This document shows positions 1 to 12,475 of a stretch of DNA of 64,000 nt, piece by piece. The DNA comes from Cristatella mucedo (Eukaryota; Bryozoa; Phylactolaemata; Cristatellidae), in the NCBI GenBank assembly GCA_009760855.2, contig WPIO01000076.1, positions 853,501 through 917,500 of the forward strand, written 5' to 3'. The position numbers were made by a program, and so were the translations under genes. The notes under the pieces were generated by a model. That model was not told the origin of the DNA, searched no databases, and was given only the letters and a program-made list of their open reading frames with translations. Positions within the stretch are counted from its first letter, which is position 1, and each line of letters begins with the position of its first letter.

Positions 1-403
1 TGGATTTAGAGGACATAACAGAGCAAGCTGGGAAGTTGCTCGAACATCTCTTTGACAAGATCAGTGATGTTAGCCCTCTTCTCTTCGTCCTCGAGGACGA
101 TGCTAGGAGCAATAAGGATTGCCTGCCGGACGAGAATGGTGAGCAGCTGTCGACGGTCGATCGACCGAATACAATCACGGCAGCCACGGCAGCAGGTCTG
201 CTGCAGCGTCACACGCCAAAATGGCAGCCCTTCAAGGAGCTGCGGAGGCTGCTCTCTGCAAATCTGCATGACGTCAGTGAGCGCTGGGCAGAAGGCAAAG
301 GACCACTTGCTGCTGAGTTCTCGCCTGCTGACGTACGTCAGCTGGTGCGAGCACTCTTCCAGAACAATGAGCGCCGTGCAGCTGTCCTTGCCAAGATAAG
401 GTG

Positions 404-404
<1 letters not shown>
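1..404 (+). CDS. ZW10: ZW10, C-terminal coding exon (partial, 5' end outside window)
   Basis: The frame is open from base 3 and ends at a TGA at 402-404, giving 133 C-terminal residues. ZW10 is a subunit of the RZZ complex (ROD, Zwilch, ZW10), which recruits dynein and Mad1/Mad2 to unattached kinetochores. It also works in the NRZ complex that tethers Golgi-derived vesicles at the ER. The identification rests on the family's conserved tail: a PKWQPFKELRRLL segment, then DRWADGKGPLAAAF-like residues (here SERWAEGKGPLAAEF), then VRQLVRALFQNNERRAA, ending LAKIR. An upstream LEDIT segment also fits ZW10. The exon may begin upstream of base 1, because residues before the TTTAG at 5-9 still look homologous; that TTTAG could otherwise be the acceptor. 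The gene runs toward BMP2/4. No polyadenylation signal is obvious nearby. The call is by remembered family resemblance, without a database search. Confidence 0.85.
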
Positions 405-405
<1 letters not shown>

Positions 406-441
<36 letters not shown>

Positions 442-540
442 CTCTCTTCTCTTCTCTTCTCTCTCTCTCCCTCCCCACTGTCTGTCTGCTTTCTCCCTCT
501 CTCTCTCTCTCTCCACCTCTGTCTGTCTGTGTCTCTCTCT
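406..540. repeat. CT-rich microsatellite in the ZW10 3' flank
   Basis: A (CT)n tract begins two bases after the ZW10 stop codon and decays into CT-rich sequence with TCTGTC variants. It would lie in the ZW10 3' UTR. Confidence 0.9.
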
Positions 541-2055
541 GCACGATCGTTTACAGTGAAGATAAGTGTTGCATTGATCTGTGGTGCTGAGGCTTGTAGC
601 ACCAATCTGAGAGTGAACTGTGCCTATTAATATGAGTGCTTATACTGATTGAACATTTTAGCTGACAGCTGATCGGTAAATTTGCTCGTTTGAATCCGTA
701 TTTTTTGTCTTCAATCAGCACAGCTGTTGGCCACCTAGTTTGTGTGGTTGTTTTTAATGCTAGTTAGAGAACAGGCTGTAGCATCGTAATTGTTGGTGTG
801 TAGAAGCAACGGCAAGCTTGTTGGATCTGTGACCCAGTCCTCCGATTATGTACAACTACCTGACCGGAACTCAATGAACTCTTTGTGTTTGATTGACATG
901 TTTTACTCGACGGCATCATCGCTACGCTTAAGAATCACACTATTTCGTATCATAGCGTAGTGTTCAAATGGACCTTTCGTGTTCCAGGTCTATTTTTTGA
1001 CAGGCTGATTGCCTGTTTCTCACCACCTTACCAAAGACAGATCATGTGAGCTGCTCCAAGACTGAGTCATTATGTTTACCCTCTCCTCTTCCTTCTCCTA
1101 CTCTCACCCTCACTTTCGCCTGCCTCCTTTTGTTAGCATTTCTGTCTTGTGTCAGTCTTATAATAATTTAAAGCACGAGCATGCAGTCTCGATAGCTTGA
1201 TTGGTAGATGGCACGGATAAATTAGAGGTTGCAGCATCGTCCCTCTCAGCTCGAGGTACTTTTACCTCACCCAGTCCCACGGCAGGTGGCCTTCCGTCGA
1301 TCTTGACTAAATGCTGTCTCAGGAACTCAGTAAAATAGTGCAGTCCTGGTTTGATCCTGGCAGCTGAGCTAGTTGAGCCGCTAGTTTGGTAATCTCCTCC
1401 GAGTGCTGCATGATAGTGACCCCAGCTCATTGAGTTAGCCTAACGAAAACAAATATTGCTTGGCAGCCATTTTCATATTCAATGAAGCATTGAGCAGACC
1501 GTGTGGCTTGGTGGTATTTTTGGGCACCTTCTTATAGGTCTCCCTTTCGGTTACATTCGCACTCAGAGTGAGAAACCTCTGAAATTTGGCCCTGCAAGTA
1601 ATTGTATTGTTGGCAGGGCTCACACCAACGAGCTCAGTATCTAGAATTCGCTGCACTGATCACTATGCCCACCGTATATAATAAAATTAAGCATACAAAT
1701 TATTCTCTAACATATAACAAGCTAAATAAAATGTATGTCAATCCTGATATCGCCAAATGGCCCCCTGGCTTTAATGGACTAATAACTTGACTTGCATCAT
1801 TTTTAATGTGGCCTGAGTGAGATCGTCCGGCCGTACGTGCATAATAGTCACTGACGTCACGTTGATATTGTGCCCATTTGTTATTTATTGTGCTACTACA
1901 ACTACAGATGCCATAAGTATGTCAAAAGAAAAATGGGGGATTATTTAATAACGTATTTAAATGCATTCTAGATAATCTCAGTGGAACCGATAAAAATGAA
2001 GAGCCCGGCTGTCAGTCTTACCACCGGTCGGTTAGTCTTCGTGGCTGAGCATTTG
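541..2055. other. Intergenic stretch, no gene recognised
   Basis: ORFs here are short (90 codons or fewer) and do not resemble known proteins. AATAAA near 1681 could be a polyadenylation signal only if ZW10 has a 1.3 kb 3' UTR, which I cannot show. Confidence 0.5.
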
Positions 2056-2385
2056 AGCTGCTATTAGCCTATTTAACAGCTTCATTTGTATAGCGGTGGA
2101 AGAGCCTTAATATAATATTAATATAATTCATTTGCATAGCACCTAAAGAGAACTTAATCTCTATTCAGGCGCTTCACATATGCCACCGGGCTGGAGCCCA
2201 AGACCTGGGTCGTCAATTACATTCACCTTGACCTTGGTTCGAGGCGAGCACATTCGCTGGGCCAAACCATCTCGAGTCAACGGCAATCATAACAGCTTGC
2301 AGCCGGCAGTAAAGGTTCGCCCACTGCATGACTTGCACCCACGGCCTCGGTCGTGAAGAGCAAGCACCTGGGCTATCAAGGCTTT
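2056..2385 (-). mobile_element. SINE-A copy, interrupted by a SINE-B insertion
   Basis: The 3' part of SINE-A (CATTTGTATAGCGG...GAAGAGCC, read on +) lies at about 2058-2112. The element resumes at about 2280 with the middle segment and the tRNA-like head (GCAGCCGGCAGTAAAGG..., then CACCCACGGCCTCGGTCGTG). The interruption is a SINE-B. SINE-A is tRNA-derived, with a B box near GGTTCGARTCC on its sense strand. Confidence 0.75.
2115..2279 (-). mobile_element. SINE-B copy nested in SINE-A
   Basis: Read on +, it starts with the LINE-like tail (TTCATTTGCATAGCACC, AGAGAACTTAATCTCT, CAGGCGCTTCACATATGCC) and ends in the tRNA-like head. The head has a degenerate B box (GGCTGGAGCCC) and an A-box-like GGGCCAAACC. 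It splits the SINE-A copy, so it is younger. Confidence 0.75.
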
Positions 2386-2692
2386 GCATGCATGGTCTTT
2401 AAATCGAATTTCCTGCAATGTTTTTTGGGCTCAAGCTAGTATAAACATAGACTGGATCTCAAGTGCTTATAGAAACCTGCTCAAACTGCGATTAGGACTC
2501 TCAAATGATTGCAAGAGGTGATTCAATCGCGCCAGCAGTTGGGGATGCTACGGGTCGTGGGGGTCAGTCGCAGGGGAGCACTCCGAGACAGTTTTGGAAC
2601 TTCGATGAAATCACGGGTTGCATTTTAGAGATGTGCACTTGAGCTACTAGACGTGGGAAACGGTGGTCTAAAGCATAGACGGTGCTATTGTA

Positions 2693-2893
<201 letters not shown>

Positions 2894-5524
2894 TAACTTG
2901 TATGTTTCCAAAGGTGTTACACGATCTGACAGCTTGGAAATTCTAGGCTGCACAAGCCACGTGCAGAATAAGTGAGTCAGTGGCCAGGTCCACAAGTTTT
3001 TATGACTATTTTGGAAGGTTTTCGTATTTGCAAGGCCTGAGCTCTTCGGATTGCTTTTGTTGCCTATGGCTTTGGTCACCCCGAGGCATGCACTGCATTT
3101 GTCCGTGTTAAACCAACACAAAGACTGACTGTTCGTGCAAGCAAGAAGCTGCGACCCGCGAAACCTATTGGCAAAACCCCTTGTTTTTTAGCATGAAAGC
3201 AGATCAGAAGGGCGGCGGCATTTTCTCCCCGAGTTGCCAGCTGTCGTTCGCTAATTTAAATGCTCTGCTCTCTTTGATCCTCGAACAGATATTAATAACA
3301 AACTGTTGCATGTTATCTGCAACCTTAAAGGAATGCTTTTCTAAAGGTTGCAGTCTGCACGAGCGAGAGATATGAGAGACAGACAAAGGGTATAAAACAA
3401 TTCCACTGTGAACAGCCGTAAGACCACAATTGCTGCCACCATCGCGTAGCAGAGGAGAGACGTTCTAGTGAAGTGACTGAAGCAGGATCACGTTGAACGT
3501 ACATCGCGAAGCTGACGAAATTACGTCATATTTCCGGTCGAACAACCGCTGAGTGCGTATCGAATAAACACTACGATTGAGCGATATAATTTTGAATACT
3601 TGCAGGTATTGCCTCTCAGCACGGAAACTGTTTCTGCCCATAGCGATACTAGTGTATCAAATCTTCTCACGAGGCTTCCTTTTCAAGTTGCTGCATGAGT
3701 AGGCCAGGCTTTTTCTAAACGAGCCTTGTTGCAAACTTGGAAATGGTATTGCTTTAGATAAATGCTAGTAGCGTACGATGGTTGAGTGCCGACCAAATTG
3801 AAGGTACCCCTAAGAACCAGATTTTAAACGGTGGTCCGAAGCAAGCCCAATCAATACAGTAGAGCCATTTGCTTTCACAGTTGTACTTACGATTTATTGG
3901 AGATGTGTATTTACGCAAAAGAGGACCTCTGGCTACACAAATGTGCTGAGTCAGTACGCTCAGGATATTTTTAGATTACATGAATGCCCAAAATAATGTA
4001 ACTGTTTTGTACTTTGGAGAGCAGGAAAGAGGCTAATCCGACAAAGCTACCGAAGTTGGCGTGGCACTAGAGACGTTGCTGGCATTATTTCGGCACTAGC
4101 CCCAGGCTCGGCAAACTGGATACTGCTTTGTCAAGCACAATGATTTCTGTCACTCATTATGAAGGAAAACTGATTGATAGACTAATTAGGCAAATGAGAA
4201 AGGGTTTTCCGAACTTGATTGAACGGCTAGTAAGCTTGCGATCTTTGCCGGCCTACTTTGTGCAGTTGTAAAAACGCAATCATCTTAAGTTCTTCAAAAT
4301 GCACGGAGAAGCATGGGTCGGCTGGCCGATAGCCTTTATCTACTGATGCATGCAGCATTAACGAAGCTGGCTCGTTTTGTTGAATGGCTCCATCTTAGCT
4401 ACCAGCCCCACAAATTGACCTGCGGCCTCCGTGCCCCGGTGTGGCTCCTCACGGTGGGCCGAACGCTCCTCCGGCTCGTACGGTTCTCGGGAGGTCGGAA
4501 TGTTCCGAGTTCCTCGATCGCGGCTGCGGTCTCATTGAAGCAAGCTGAGCCGAGGAGTTGGCGATCTGTAGCTATTAGACGGTGGCATAACTTGGGCTAC
4601 AGTGAGGCGCGTCGGCATTTACCGCTTAAAGATAGACGGGCGAGAGTCCGTGTAGCATTTCGAAGTTAACAAGCCTCAAGAATATCAATGAGGACCGCTA
4701 GCGGAAAGGCTGGCGAAGAAATGCCAGGTGCTTGCTTTTAATTCAGCAGGTGGATTAATTCGATTATTTAGTGACCGATGAGCCCGGGTGGATCAAAACA
4801 GGGAGTTATTTTCTTGGCTGCGGCCCACGTCAGCTGCATGTGGCCGAGGCTGGAGGCGGGCTTGTGAGCCTCGGCCGGCAGACCAAGGCGCTAAAATAAG
4901 GAAGTATGCCCGGCGCCGTGATTTTCTCCCCGATGCACCGCCGATACCCCCAGTTCGCTGGGTTGCATCTGCCTTGCTTATCTGTGTATATAGACAGCCG
5001 GAGCTTTTGCGTACACTTTGCCGATGAGCTAGCCCCGGGTTTTTAGCTTTTCGACCAGGCTAGACCAGTGTAGTGAACAATTTTCTTTGCTGGGATTTTG
5101 TGAGAGAATCCCCGGTTTATGTTGCCTTTTTGTCCACTCATGGCCTCTTTTACTTGAGGTTTGTACCGCTTCCGGTAGACAAGTCTATGTAGTCTCATGG
5201 TCTTGCATCGCCAAGCATTTCTGTCATGGCGCTTTTAATTTACTGTAAGAAATAACTGCGAGTAGCCTGACAAGCTGAACAGTAATATCTGACGCTATCA
5301 GGATCGCACATTCCTGTTAACCTGCTAACACGAAAGCTTGTCACCATAGTTCCAGTCCCTGATCAAAGCCCACTTGGACTAGTCACCGTCGGGTCGGGGT
5401 GGGGGAGTTTCGGGTGCAGCTTCTATGCCTCGATGCCTTCTATGCACGAACTAAGACAGCGATCTGCTCGCACTTCGCATTGTATCGTGTGCCCCCTGCT
5501 GGCGTGCATTCTAAGGTCAGAGTG
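2894..5524. other. Intergenic stretch, no recognised gene
   Basis: A TATA-like GGGTATAAAAC lies at about 3389-3399 (+), but no convincing ORF follows it. A 118-codon ATG-initiated ORF at 4313-4669 is listed separately. The rest is unremarkable. Confidence 0.45.
4313..4669 (+). CDS. Unrecognised 118-residue ORF (weak)
   Basis: ATG-initiated ORF with a hydrophobic N-terminal third and an Arg-rich C-terminal half (basic clusters around residues 80-118). I recognise no domain and no splice context. Local GC is somewhat raised through about 5030. A chance ORF is the more likely reading. Confidence 0.12.
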   Translation: MGRLADSLYLLMHAALTKLARFVEWLHLSYQPHKLTCGLRAPVWLLTVGRTLLRLVRFSGGRNVPSSSIAAAVSLKQAEPRSWRSVAIRRWHNLGYSEARRHLPLKDRRARVRVAFRS

Positions 5525-7130
5525 ATAATAATAATAATAATACACTTGCTTGATCAAGTGCCCTCAGAGAACTCAAATTTCTTTCTAGGCGCTCTACATT
5601 GGCTGCAAAGGAAATACGATCGATTGGTGAGTGGTATCGTGCTTGATAAACAACATGAATAACATGGTTACGGGTGACATTCACAGGATCAGCATGCAAG
5701 TGTGGTCAGTGGCAGCATGCAACAGTGTCAGCACATAAAGGACGAATCTCAGGGACCCACTAAATGCTGTCATAAATAGGTGCATTTTTAATTTCTTTTT
5801 AAATGTGGTCAAGTCTGGGGATGTCGTGACCCAAGTCGGGAGTGAGTTCCAGGCTTTGGGATCATACGAACTAAATGCACGGTCTCCAAAGGATTTGAGG
5901 CTTGTACGAGGTATTGGTAAACAGTTAGATTCCAAAAAGCGGGTGGTACGATGCTTAGCCAGGTGGGGCTGTAGATCTGTTAGCTAGGCTGGAGCCAAAT
6001 AATGATGTGACCTAAAAGTGAGCGATAAAACCTTGAAGTCGATCCGTTGCTTGACTGGTAGCCAGTGCAGGTCGGCGAGAAGTGGTGTGATGTGGCAACT
6101 TCGACGCTCACGATAGACGAGCCTAGCTGCTGAGTTTTGCACCATCTGTAATTGCCTGATTGCACAGGCCGGTAGGCCAGCAAGCAGTGAGTTAAATAAG
6201 TCAAGACGGGATTTCACAAACGCTTGGACCAACTTAGACGTGGTGTCCTTATCTAAACAAGTCCGAGTTTTTAGCAATGTTATGTAGCTGAAAGTAGGCA
6301 GGCTTGAGTGTTGAGCTGATGTGGTCGTCTAACGAAAGGTCATTTTGGAACATGACACCTAGATTTTGTGAGGATTCAACTGGAGATATCCTGTTAGAGC
6401 CGATTTTGAGCGTTAGCCTTTCCAATTTCCGAATCACACTTGGTTTGCCCAAAACTAGAAAGTTAGTTTTATCCCCATTCAATTTAATAAAATTTGCTGC
6501 CATCCATGTGCGGATGTCATCAATACATTTGGCAAGGGAGGTGAGAAAATCGACGTGCTTGAAGGCTAGGAAGGATCAAAGCAACGGTACAATTGAGTGT
6601 CATCCCCATAGAAGTGAAAGCCTAGATTGTGCTTGGCAATCACATCGGCAAGAGGGAGGGTGTAAACCGTGAAAAGAACAGTATCTATCACCGAGCCCTG
6701 ATGTACTCCATATTTCAGAGGTGCCTCGGATTATCTTTGTCCATTCACATCAATACTCTGGAGTCTCCCACTGAGATAGGACCTGAACCATTGCAGAACA
6801 GTGCCAGTGATGCCCAGACGAGATGGGAGGCGTTCAAGAAAGACTTGGTGATCGATAGTATCAAAAGCTGTCGAAAGATCGAGCCAAGCAAGCGGAGATA
6901 CTCTACGTATATCTGAATGCCTAAGTAGGTCGTTGTTCACCCATAGTAATGCTGACTCTGTGGAATGATTAGCTCCAAAGCCAGACTGGAACTTACTAGC
7001 AAGGTTTGAAGTTTCAATATATGAGTTCAGCTGGTCCGCCACGATCCGCTCCAGTGTCTTTGATAGGAGTGGTAGAAGGGAGACTGGGTGGAGAAGAGAG
7101 GCGCGGGTATTGGCTCAGTCTGGCAGGACC
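5525..7130 (-). mobile_element. L2-like LINE, 5'-truncated and decayed
   Basis: A non-LTR retrotransposon remnant on the minus strand. From the 5' side it encodes a PVSLLPLLSKTLERIVADQL-type RT segment, then SGFGANHSTESALLWV and LDLSTAFDTIDH (RT motif A region, 6731-7110). After frame changes come the KLNGDKTNFLVLGKPS segment and a C-terminal domain with LADLHWLPVKQRIDFKVLSL. The 3' end is the family hairpin (TCTAGGCGCTCTACATT...GCCCTCAGAGAAC on +) followed by (TAA)n at 5526-5541. The coding frame is broken into at least four pieces, so it is inactive. Closest relatives by pattern are L2/CR1-group LINEs. Confidence 0.9.
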
Positions 7131-7771
7131 CTATAACGTAAGTCAGAACTTGCAAGTTTAATGCTGCAACTCCTGCAACCGAGTTGTTTGTTTTGCAGAA
7201 TTAAGCTAGCGTAGAAGTTCGCTGGCGTGGAATTCTAAAAATGTTTTGTCTGGTAATAGCCGATCCAGGATAGGTGCCCAATCCGCAATAGCCACGGCTA
7301 TTCGTCCCATATTTTTCACAGATACAGATACGAAACACGATCAGGGACTGTGATAGAGACTATGGTACAGTGCCTTTTCATTACTGACAGCCACCGAGTG
7401 GCGAATACTTTGGTCTCACTTTATTTGGTCATTAATTGTATATACACACATAATAGACACCTTCAAGTAAAATAAACGTTGGCAACCAGGCTCCTCGATC
7501 GTCAGCTTCTGGAGCGGCTTCAGGGGCTGAATTTTTTGGAGAGATGCGAAAACGGTCTTTTTTTGAAAGGCTAGTAGGTTGTGTTTAATATTAGCAACGC
7601 CTTCGCTTCGGATATATCGCTCCCAAGCACGACCTTCCTTTACTGAACACCCCACCTCCTTACCGACCCCTTTTAAAGATCAGTAGCTACATACCGTTTG
7701 GTCTCACCGTGAGCTACTTCCTCGATTGTGGGTTGCTGACCATTCGGTACACCTTTCGCTTCACCCAGGTA
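7131..7771. other. Spacer between LINE and SINE-A, nothing recognised
   Basis: AT-rich unique-looking sequence with ORFs of 79 codons or fewer and no motif I can place. Confidence 0.5.
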
Positions 7772-7927
7772 AGCTGATTTAGCAGCCTCATTTGTATAGC
7801 GGCAGAAGAGCCTTGCCGTCGATCGCCATCGCCTGCAGTGGGCAGTAAAGGATTGCCCACTAAAGGACTCGAACCCAGGACCTTGGTTGGAAAGGCGAGC
7901 ACCCTACCCCTGGGCTAAAACCCTGCG
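7772..7927 (-). mobile_element. SINE-A copy
   Basis: Nearly full-length. On the minus strand the tRNA-like head has A box AGCCCAGGGGTAGGG and B box GGGTTCGAGTCC. It is followed by the family middle (GGCAATCCTTTACTGCC), GGCTCTTCTGCCGCTATAC and the tail AAATGAGGCTGCTAAATCAGC. Confidence 0.85.
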
Positions 7928-8722
7928 CTCCTAGTACTTCTAGTACTTCGCTCACAGCTCTCCCTGCGAAGGAGGCCGCAGGTAAAATTTTGCATGGCAT
8001 GGGCGAGCGAGGCGCCAATAGGGCATGCTGTGAGGCTTGCGTATCTGCCAGTGGACTTATTCAAGAGCTGAATTATGTGCTGCAATGGCTAAGGAAAATG
8101 GTAAGATCTTCGCGGAGAAACGTTTTGAATAGGCGGTGGGCGTGCTCTACTATGCCTGTAGGTGCTGGTTGTATTGCTAGCATCGTCTTTGTCGCTAAGT
8201 AAGCCAGGTCACTCCAAGACTGAAGTCAGCGAACGTCCTGGAGCTTTATTTTCAGTAATCGCGGACATGTGCAGCAAAATGTATCCAACCAAAATCAGAA
8301 ATTTTTCTCGAGTCGTGTAAAAAAGCAGTACTGAACTTGCACTTTAAGTTTCACTCCAATACGTCAAGTATTAGCCGAGTTATGGATTTTTACAGTGCAT
8401 AAACCTACACTGGAAATGAAGTTGTATGCAAGTCAAAAGAATGCACATCAACAAGCTTCAAACATGTATATTGATCTACCAAGTTTTGAAAGGTTAGGAT
8501 AAAAGTCGCATATGGTGCAGAGATCGGTAAATGTATGGCTGTAGATATGTTGTTTCTGGTTTACATACGGATTAGACGTGGTTTACGGAAATAATTGTTG
8601 AGCCTTGGCTTTTCGGTGGAAAAAGATGCTTTTAGATTGTTCGCTAAGGTACCACCACCAGCACAGACCCTTGAAACAATTCGTCGAAATTGATTAGTTC
8701 AAGTCCTCATAGCCACGATGCT

Positions 8723-8872
8723 ATACAATTCATTTGTATTATGACCTAAGAGAACTCTATCTCAATCCAGGCACTTTATATATGAATACCGTAGGGCTCT
8801 AGCCCACGATCTTGGTCTTTGAAGACGAGCACCTTACCTCCCGTGCCATACCGCGGCAGCCATTCATTTACA
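8723..8872 (-). mobile_element. SINE-B copy (diverged)
   Basis: Read on +: ATTCATTTGTATTATGACC, AAGAGAACTCTATCTCAATC, CAGGCACTTTATATATG, then a degenerate tRNA head with GGCTCTAGCCC and GACGAGCACCTTACC. It is older than the 22.1 and 33.1 kb copies, judged by divergence. Confidence 0.75.
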
Positions 8873-11800
8873 AGAGCATTCGCAGCCTGAAAATGTGGCT
8901 TAGAGGCGAAGTCTAACGTACAGCTATACATGTCATCATAGTTGCGAAGCGTTGCTATTGCAATTGAAAGCACATGCCAAATTTGTAAACCTGCCAAACA
9001 TGGAAAAGTACGCAAAGATCAACGGTGGATTCTCTAAACAAAAACTGTAAACACTTAATATGCACTGTCGTTAAAAATCAGACTCATAAACAGCCTTCCG
9101 GCTTTGTAGGGAGGAAATTCAGCCGCATGACCTATGCCATGACCTATGGCTATGACCTATGACCGCATGTCTAGGTCATGAGCTACGTTGTTCTCGCATT
9201 AATAAGAAACAGATTGAAACAACAGGAAATAATAGAGCCTGAAGGATTGCTTGATTAGGCGCGAATTCATTGAAGCAATCGACGCATCGAGGAACGAGAT
9301 GAAGGCGAGTTCTGGAAAACTTTCAAAAACTCTTCCGTCTCCTCAAGCGATCACATCAGAAAGATATGCATATTGGTAAGATATTGAGCGGGTGCTCGTA
9401 GAACATTCAGTCTGCTAGATTTGCAAACAAGAGCTAAATTCGGTCGGAGCGCGATGTTAGTCACAGCGAGACTCGGGGAACAGATCTAGATTATGAAATG
9501 GCAATTAAGAGGTATGTTTGATGCGTACTTTAAACCTACATATAGATGCCGAGTGTCAGAAGCAGTTAGTCGGGAATTGCGAGGCCAAAGCAAGGGACAG
9601 TGAAAGTTAGCACAATAGTAAAAAATAGAGGAGTACCCTGTAAGCTATACGGCGGCCGCAGTGACAAAAGTAATGGTCATCAAATCTCATTTTTGGGGGT
9701 TACATTTACCAAAATTGAGGCTCTTCCGACCACTGGCTTTCTTGACAGAAGCCACCCACCCATAGTTAAGATATAGGAGTATGAAGGGAACTGCAATAAC
9801 TATAATAGAGGTGCTTGGTGGAATAAGTACGTGGTTTTTCTATCGAAGCCAAAAAGAACTGAATCTATGTACCAGACATGGCTACCATCAGGAAAGCTTT
9901 CTACTTCTACTACCTCTACTATTAGGAAAAATTTCTTCACATCAAAGGACGGCAAAACATTTAAAAGTTTCTGGACGCATAGAATGTTAGTATGGGCGAC
10001 CCAATCTACAACCATTACGAGGCGAGAATATTGTGCTCCTGCTGTGCTTTGTGCGGAAGCGTCTCAAGGCAATAGGGTTGTGGCGTACCTGTTTTAATTC
10101 CACGGTAATCTAGTTGTGGGGTACCTGCAATTTCACAGGAAGGCTTGGGACAGGAGCGGCAAGTTTTCATCAATAACTCGAACGGTGTTCAAGCTGCGCT
10201 ATTTCCGTATATGAGAATCTAATCATTGGAAAAAAGTTGTCTATGCAAGCGTCTAATCTTCTTCGTCTTGACATTTCGGGTACATAATGCCTGACAAGAG
10301 CGTGGTCACGCGGTTTAAATGTTTGCATCGGGTCGTCTAGTCCTCGCACGGCACGTGATGTCTTCGATATCCTGAACGTCAAAGAGCATAGGACTACGCG
10401 CTTGTAAATGAGACAGTTTGCTAATAATGCAGGGAAAGTCGAAATGGGTGAGCTAGTAGTACTCTTACCTCTAATCTCTAAGATTTGAGATTGAATTACC
10501 GATAACGACACAGGATTTTTTTCTTGCTGTAGTATTGAGTTGCGAGGCTGACAGCCTCGAATTGGCATTCCCTTTAAATACGTTCATGAAGATATTGGAT
10601 ATTCAGTCCCCAAATTCAGTTTGTGATGGTACTGTGTCTAATTCGAATACACGGATATTAAAATTTCGAGTCAGCGTACAGCTTCACAGACAAGAATTTC
10701 GGTATTCACCAATCAAGTTGTAATCACATTGTGCCCACCCCTTGCTCACCCCCTCTCCCCGAACGCAGGCGAACGTAGTTGATAAGCAAAAAGCTAAGCA
10801 GGTGAGCGGATTGCCCTCCCCCAAACAAGAATAGTTGAGATTGCGGTCTTAGTCTCTTAGCAGCTTGTCGGATCTTAGCGAATATTAAAAAAAGAAGCTA
10901 TATTTTTCGCTACAGCAAAGTCTAAATCTCACCAAACACAATGCAAAGCCTTCTGTCTCGAGAAATGATAACCTAGCTTGCTGGCCGCGGGTTTCAGAAA
11001 GTTCACACAAGTGCTCGCGTTCGAAATCGTAATAGCGCTGCTCATGCAACGAATGAGCGATCGTACGTACACTTGCATAGCACTGCAAGGCTCTGTGGCG
11101 TCTGGTCGCTGTTTGGAAGGCGATCGCGAGAGTTGCCTTACAATTAAGTAGCCAGCAGTCTTAGCTTTTTGTTGCAATCTTAACCTTTTCAGTTGCACCT
11201 AGAAGCAATCCCAATCAAACTAAGGCTTAGCAAACACGCACAATCACTCTAACACGCAGGTCACCGATCTAACTACATCGTGTCTGTAGAAAGCATCAAG
11301 AAATCTTTGAGCTTTGAGCCACTCACAAATTGATTCGGCGAGAAAAAGGTTCATAAGATAGAGGCAACAAATTCCACACATGTGGCGGCTGCAGAAAATT
11401 CAAGCATCAACCATCGCCGACCGGTAAAGCTGAGTCGGTTGACAGCAAGCCTCGAGGTATCGGGAGGTTCAAACTCTCCTGTGGACTGCATGCTAATAAA
11501 AGATCAGAACTATAGCGGTGGGGCAGCAGTGTCTCGCCTGCCCTGAATGTCAGTATTAGCTTATTCACCTGTGTCCTGTACCTGTGACCTGCACCGACGG
11601 AGCTCCTCAGGCAAGCCGTGTGCTGTTGCTTGCCCTCAGCACGCGCCAGACACTGAAGTCTAAACGAACTGCACTGCTCAGCAAGAGTGGCAGGGTCAAG
11701 GTCAGAGACAATATTTTCCATCGGTCGAGCTGGGGAGGCTAACCTGTTAGGAGAATGTACGCGCCCGCCGCGTTAAGAGCGCGCACGGGAAGCCGGAGTT

Positions 11801-12344
11801 TCAAACTTGAGCACCGATAACAATGTTGTCGGTGTTTTGCTAAAAATGTATCAAATAGTTTACTAACTAGCACACGTGAACTGAAGTAGGACTGCTATCG
11901 GAAGCATCAAGCCGGCAGCTTCAATGACACCGAATAAGCTTAACCACAATAACAAGTTCAGAGTGTCACTTAGGAATGCCTGCAGAACTCATCAGTATCT
12001 AATTCCTTGTGAATGCAGGCGACCCCTGTTGACACGTGGTACATTATAACTGGAGGGGAAAATTCAGCCCCCAGTTTGGCCCCGGTAGTCGATCTGACCA
12101 AACTTTGAGATACCAAGCTACGTTTGGAGATAATGATCAAAGATCGGGACCAATTTATTGTAATGTGTTTACGTCTGTAGCTCCACAAAAGCCACAAAGA
12201 CTAAGCGAGTGTTAAGCAGGAGAGTTTTCTGTAGTGCATTTAAAAATTAGGCAGCTTTCGTACGCATTCAATAGCTAACAGACTTGATCTCACGAAACAA
12301 GAAGAAAGTGACTCGTAGCTGAATTGGAATGAAGGCGGTTGAGG
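8873..12344. other. Intergenic stretch, no recognised gene
   Basis: About 3.5 kb with only short ORFs (132 codons or fewer) that match nothing I know. It holds a short TGACCTAT-containing repeat near 9128-9180. No splice-flanked coding exon stood out on either strand. Confidence 0.45.
9128..9180. repeat. Short imperfect tandem of ATGACCTAT motifs
   Basis: ATGACCTATG recurs three times at 14-16 bp spacing, followed by ATGACCGCATG and then CTAGGTCATGA, an inverted copy. Confidence 0.7.
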
Positions 12345-12475
12345 TAAAATAAAAAAAAAATAAAAATAACTCATTTGCGTAGTGCCCCAAGAAAATGTAA
12401 TCTTTATTCAAGCACAGCACTTACTCCACGGTTCTCGAGCCCACAACCTCTGCCATCAGTCGGCAGCAGGAAAGT
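12345..12475 (-). mobile_element. SINE-B copy, partial
   Basis: An A-rich tail (AAAATAAAAAAAAAATAAAA) leads into ACTCATTTGCGTAGTGCCC, AAGAAAATGTAATCTTTATTC and TTCTCGAGCCCACAACCTC (the B-box region). The A-box end is lost or too diverged to see. Confidence 0.65.

Noticed and set aside
3389-3399. TATA box GGGTATAAAAC (+)
   Set aside because: No ORF or donor site of any quality follows within several hundred bases.
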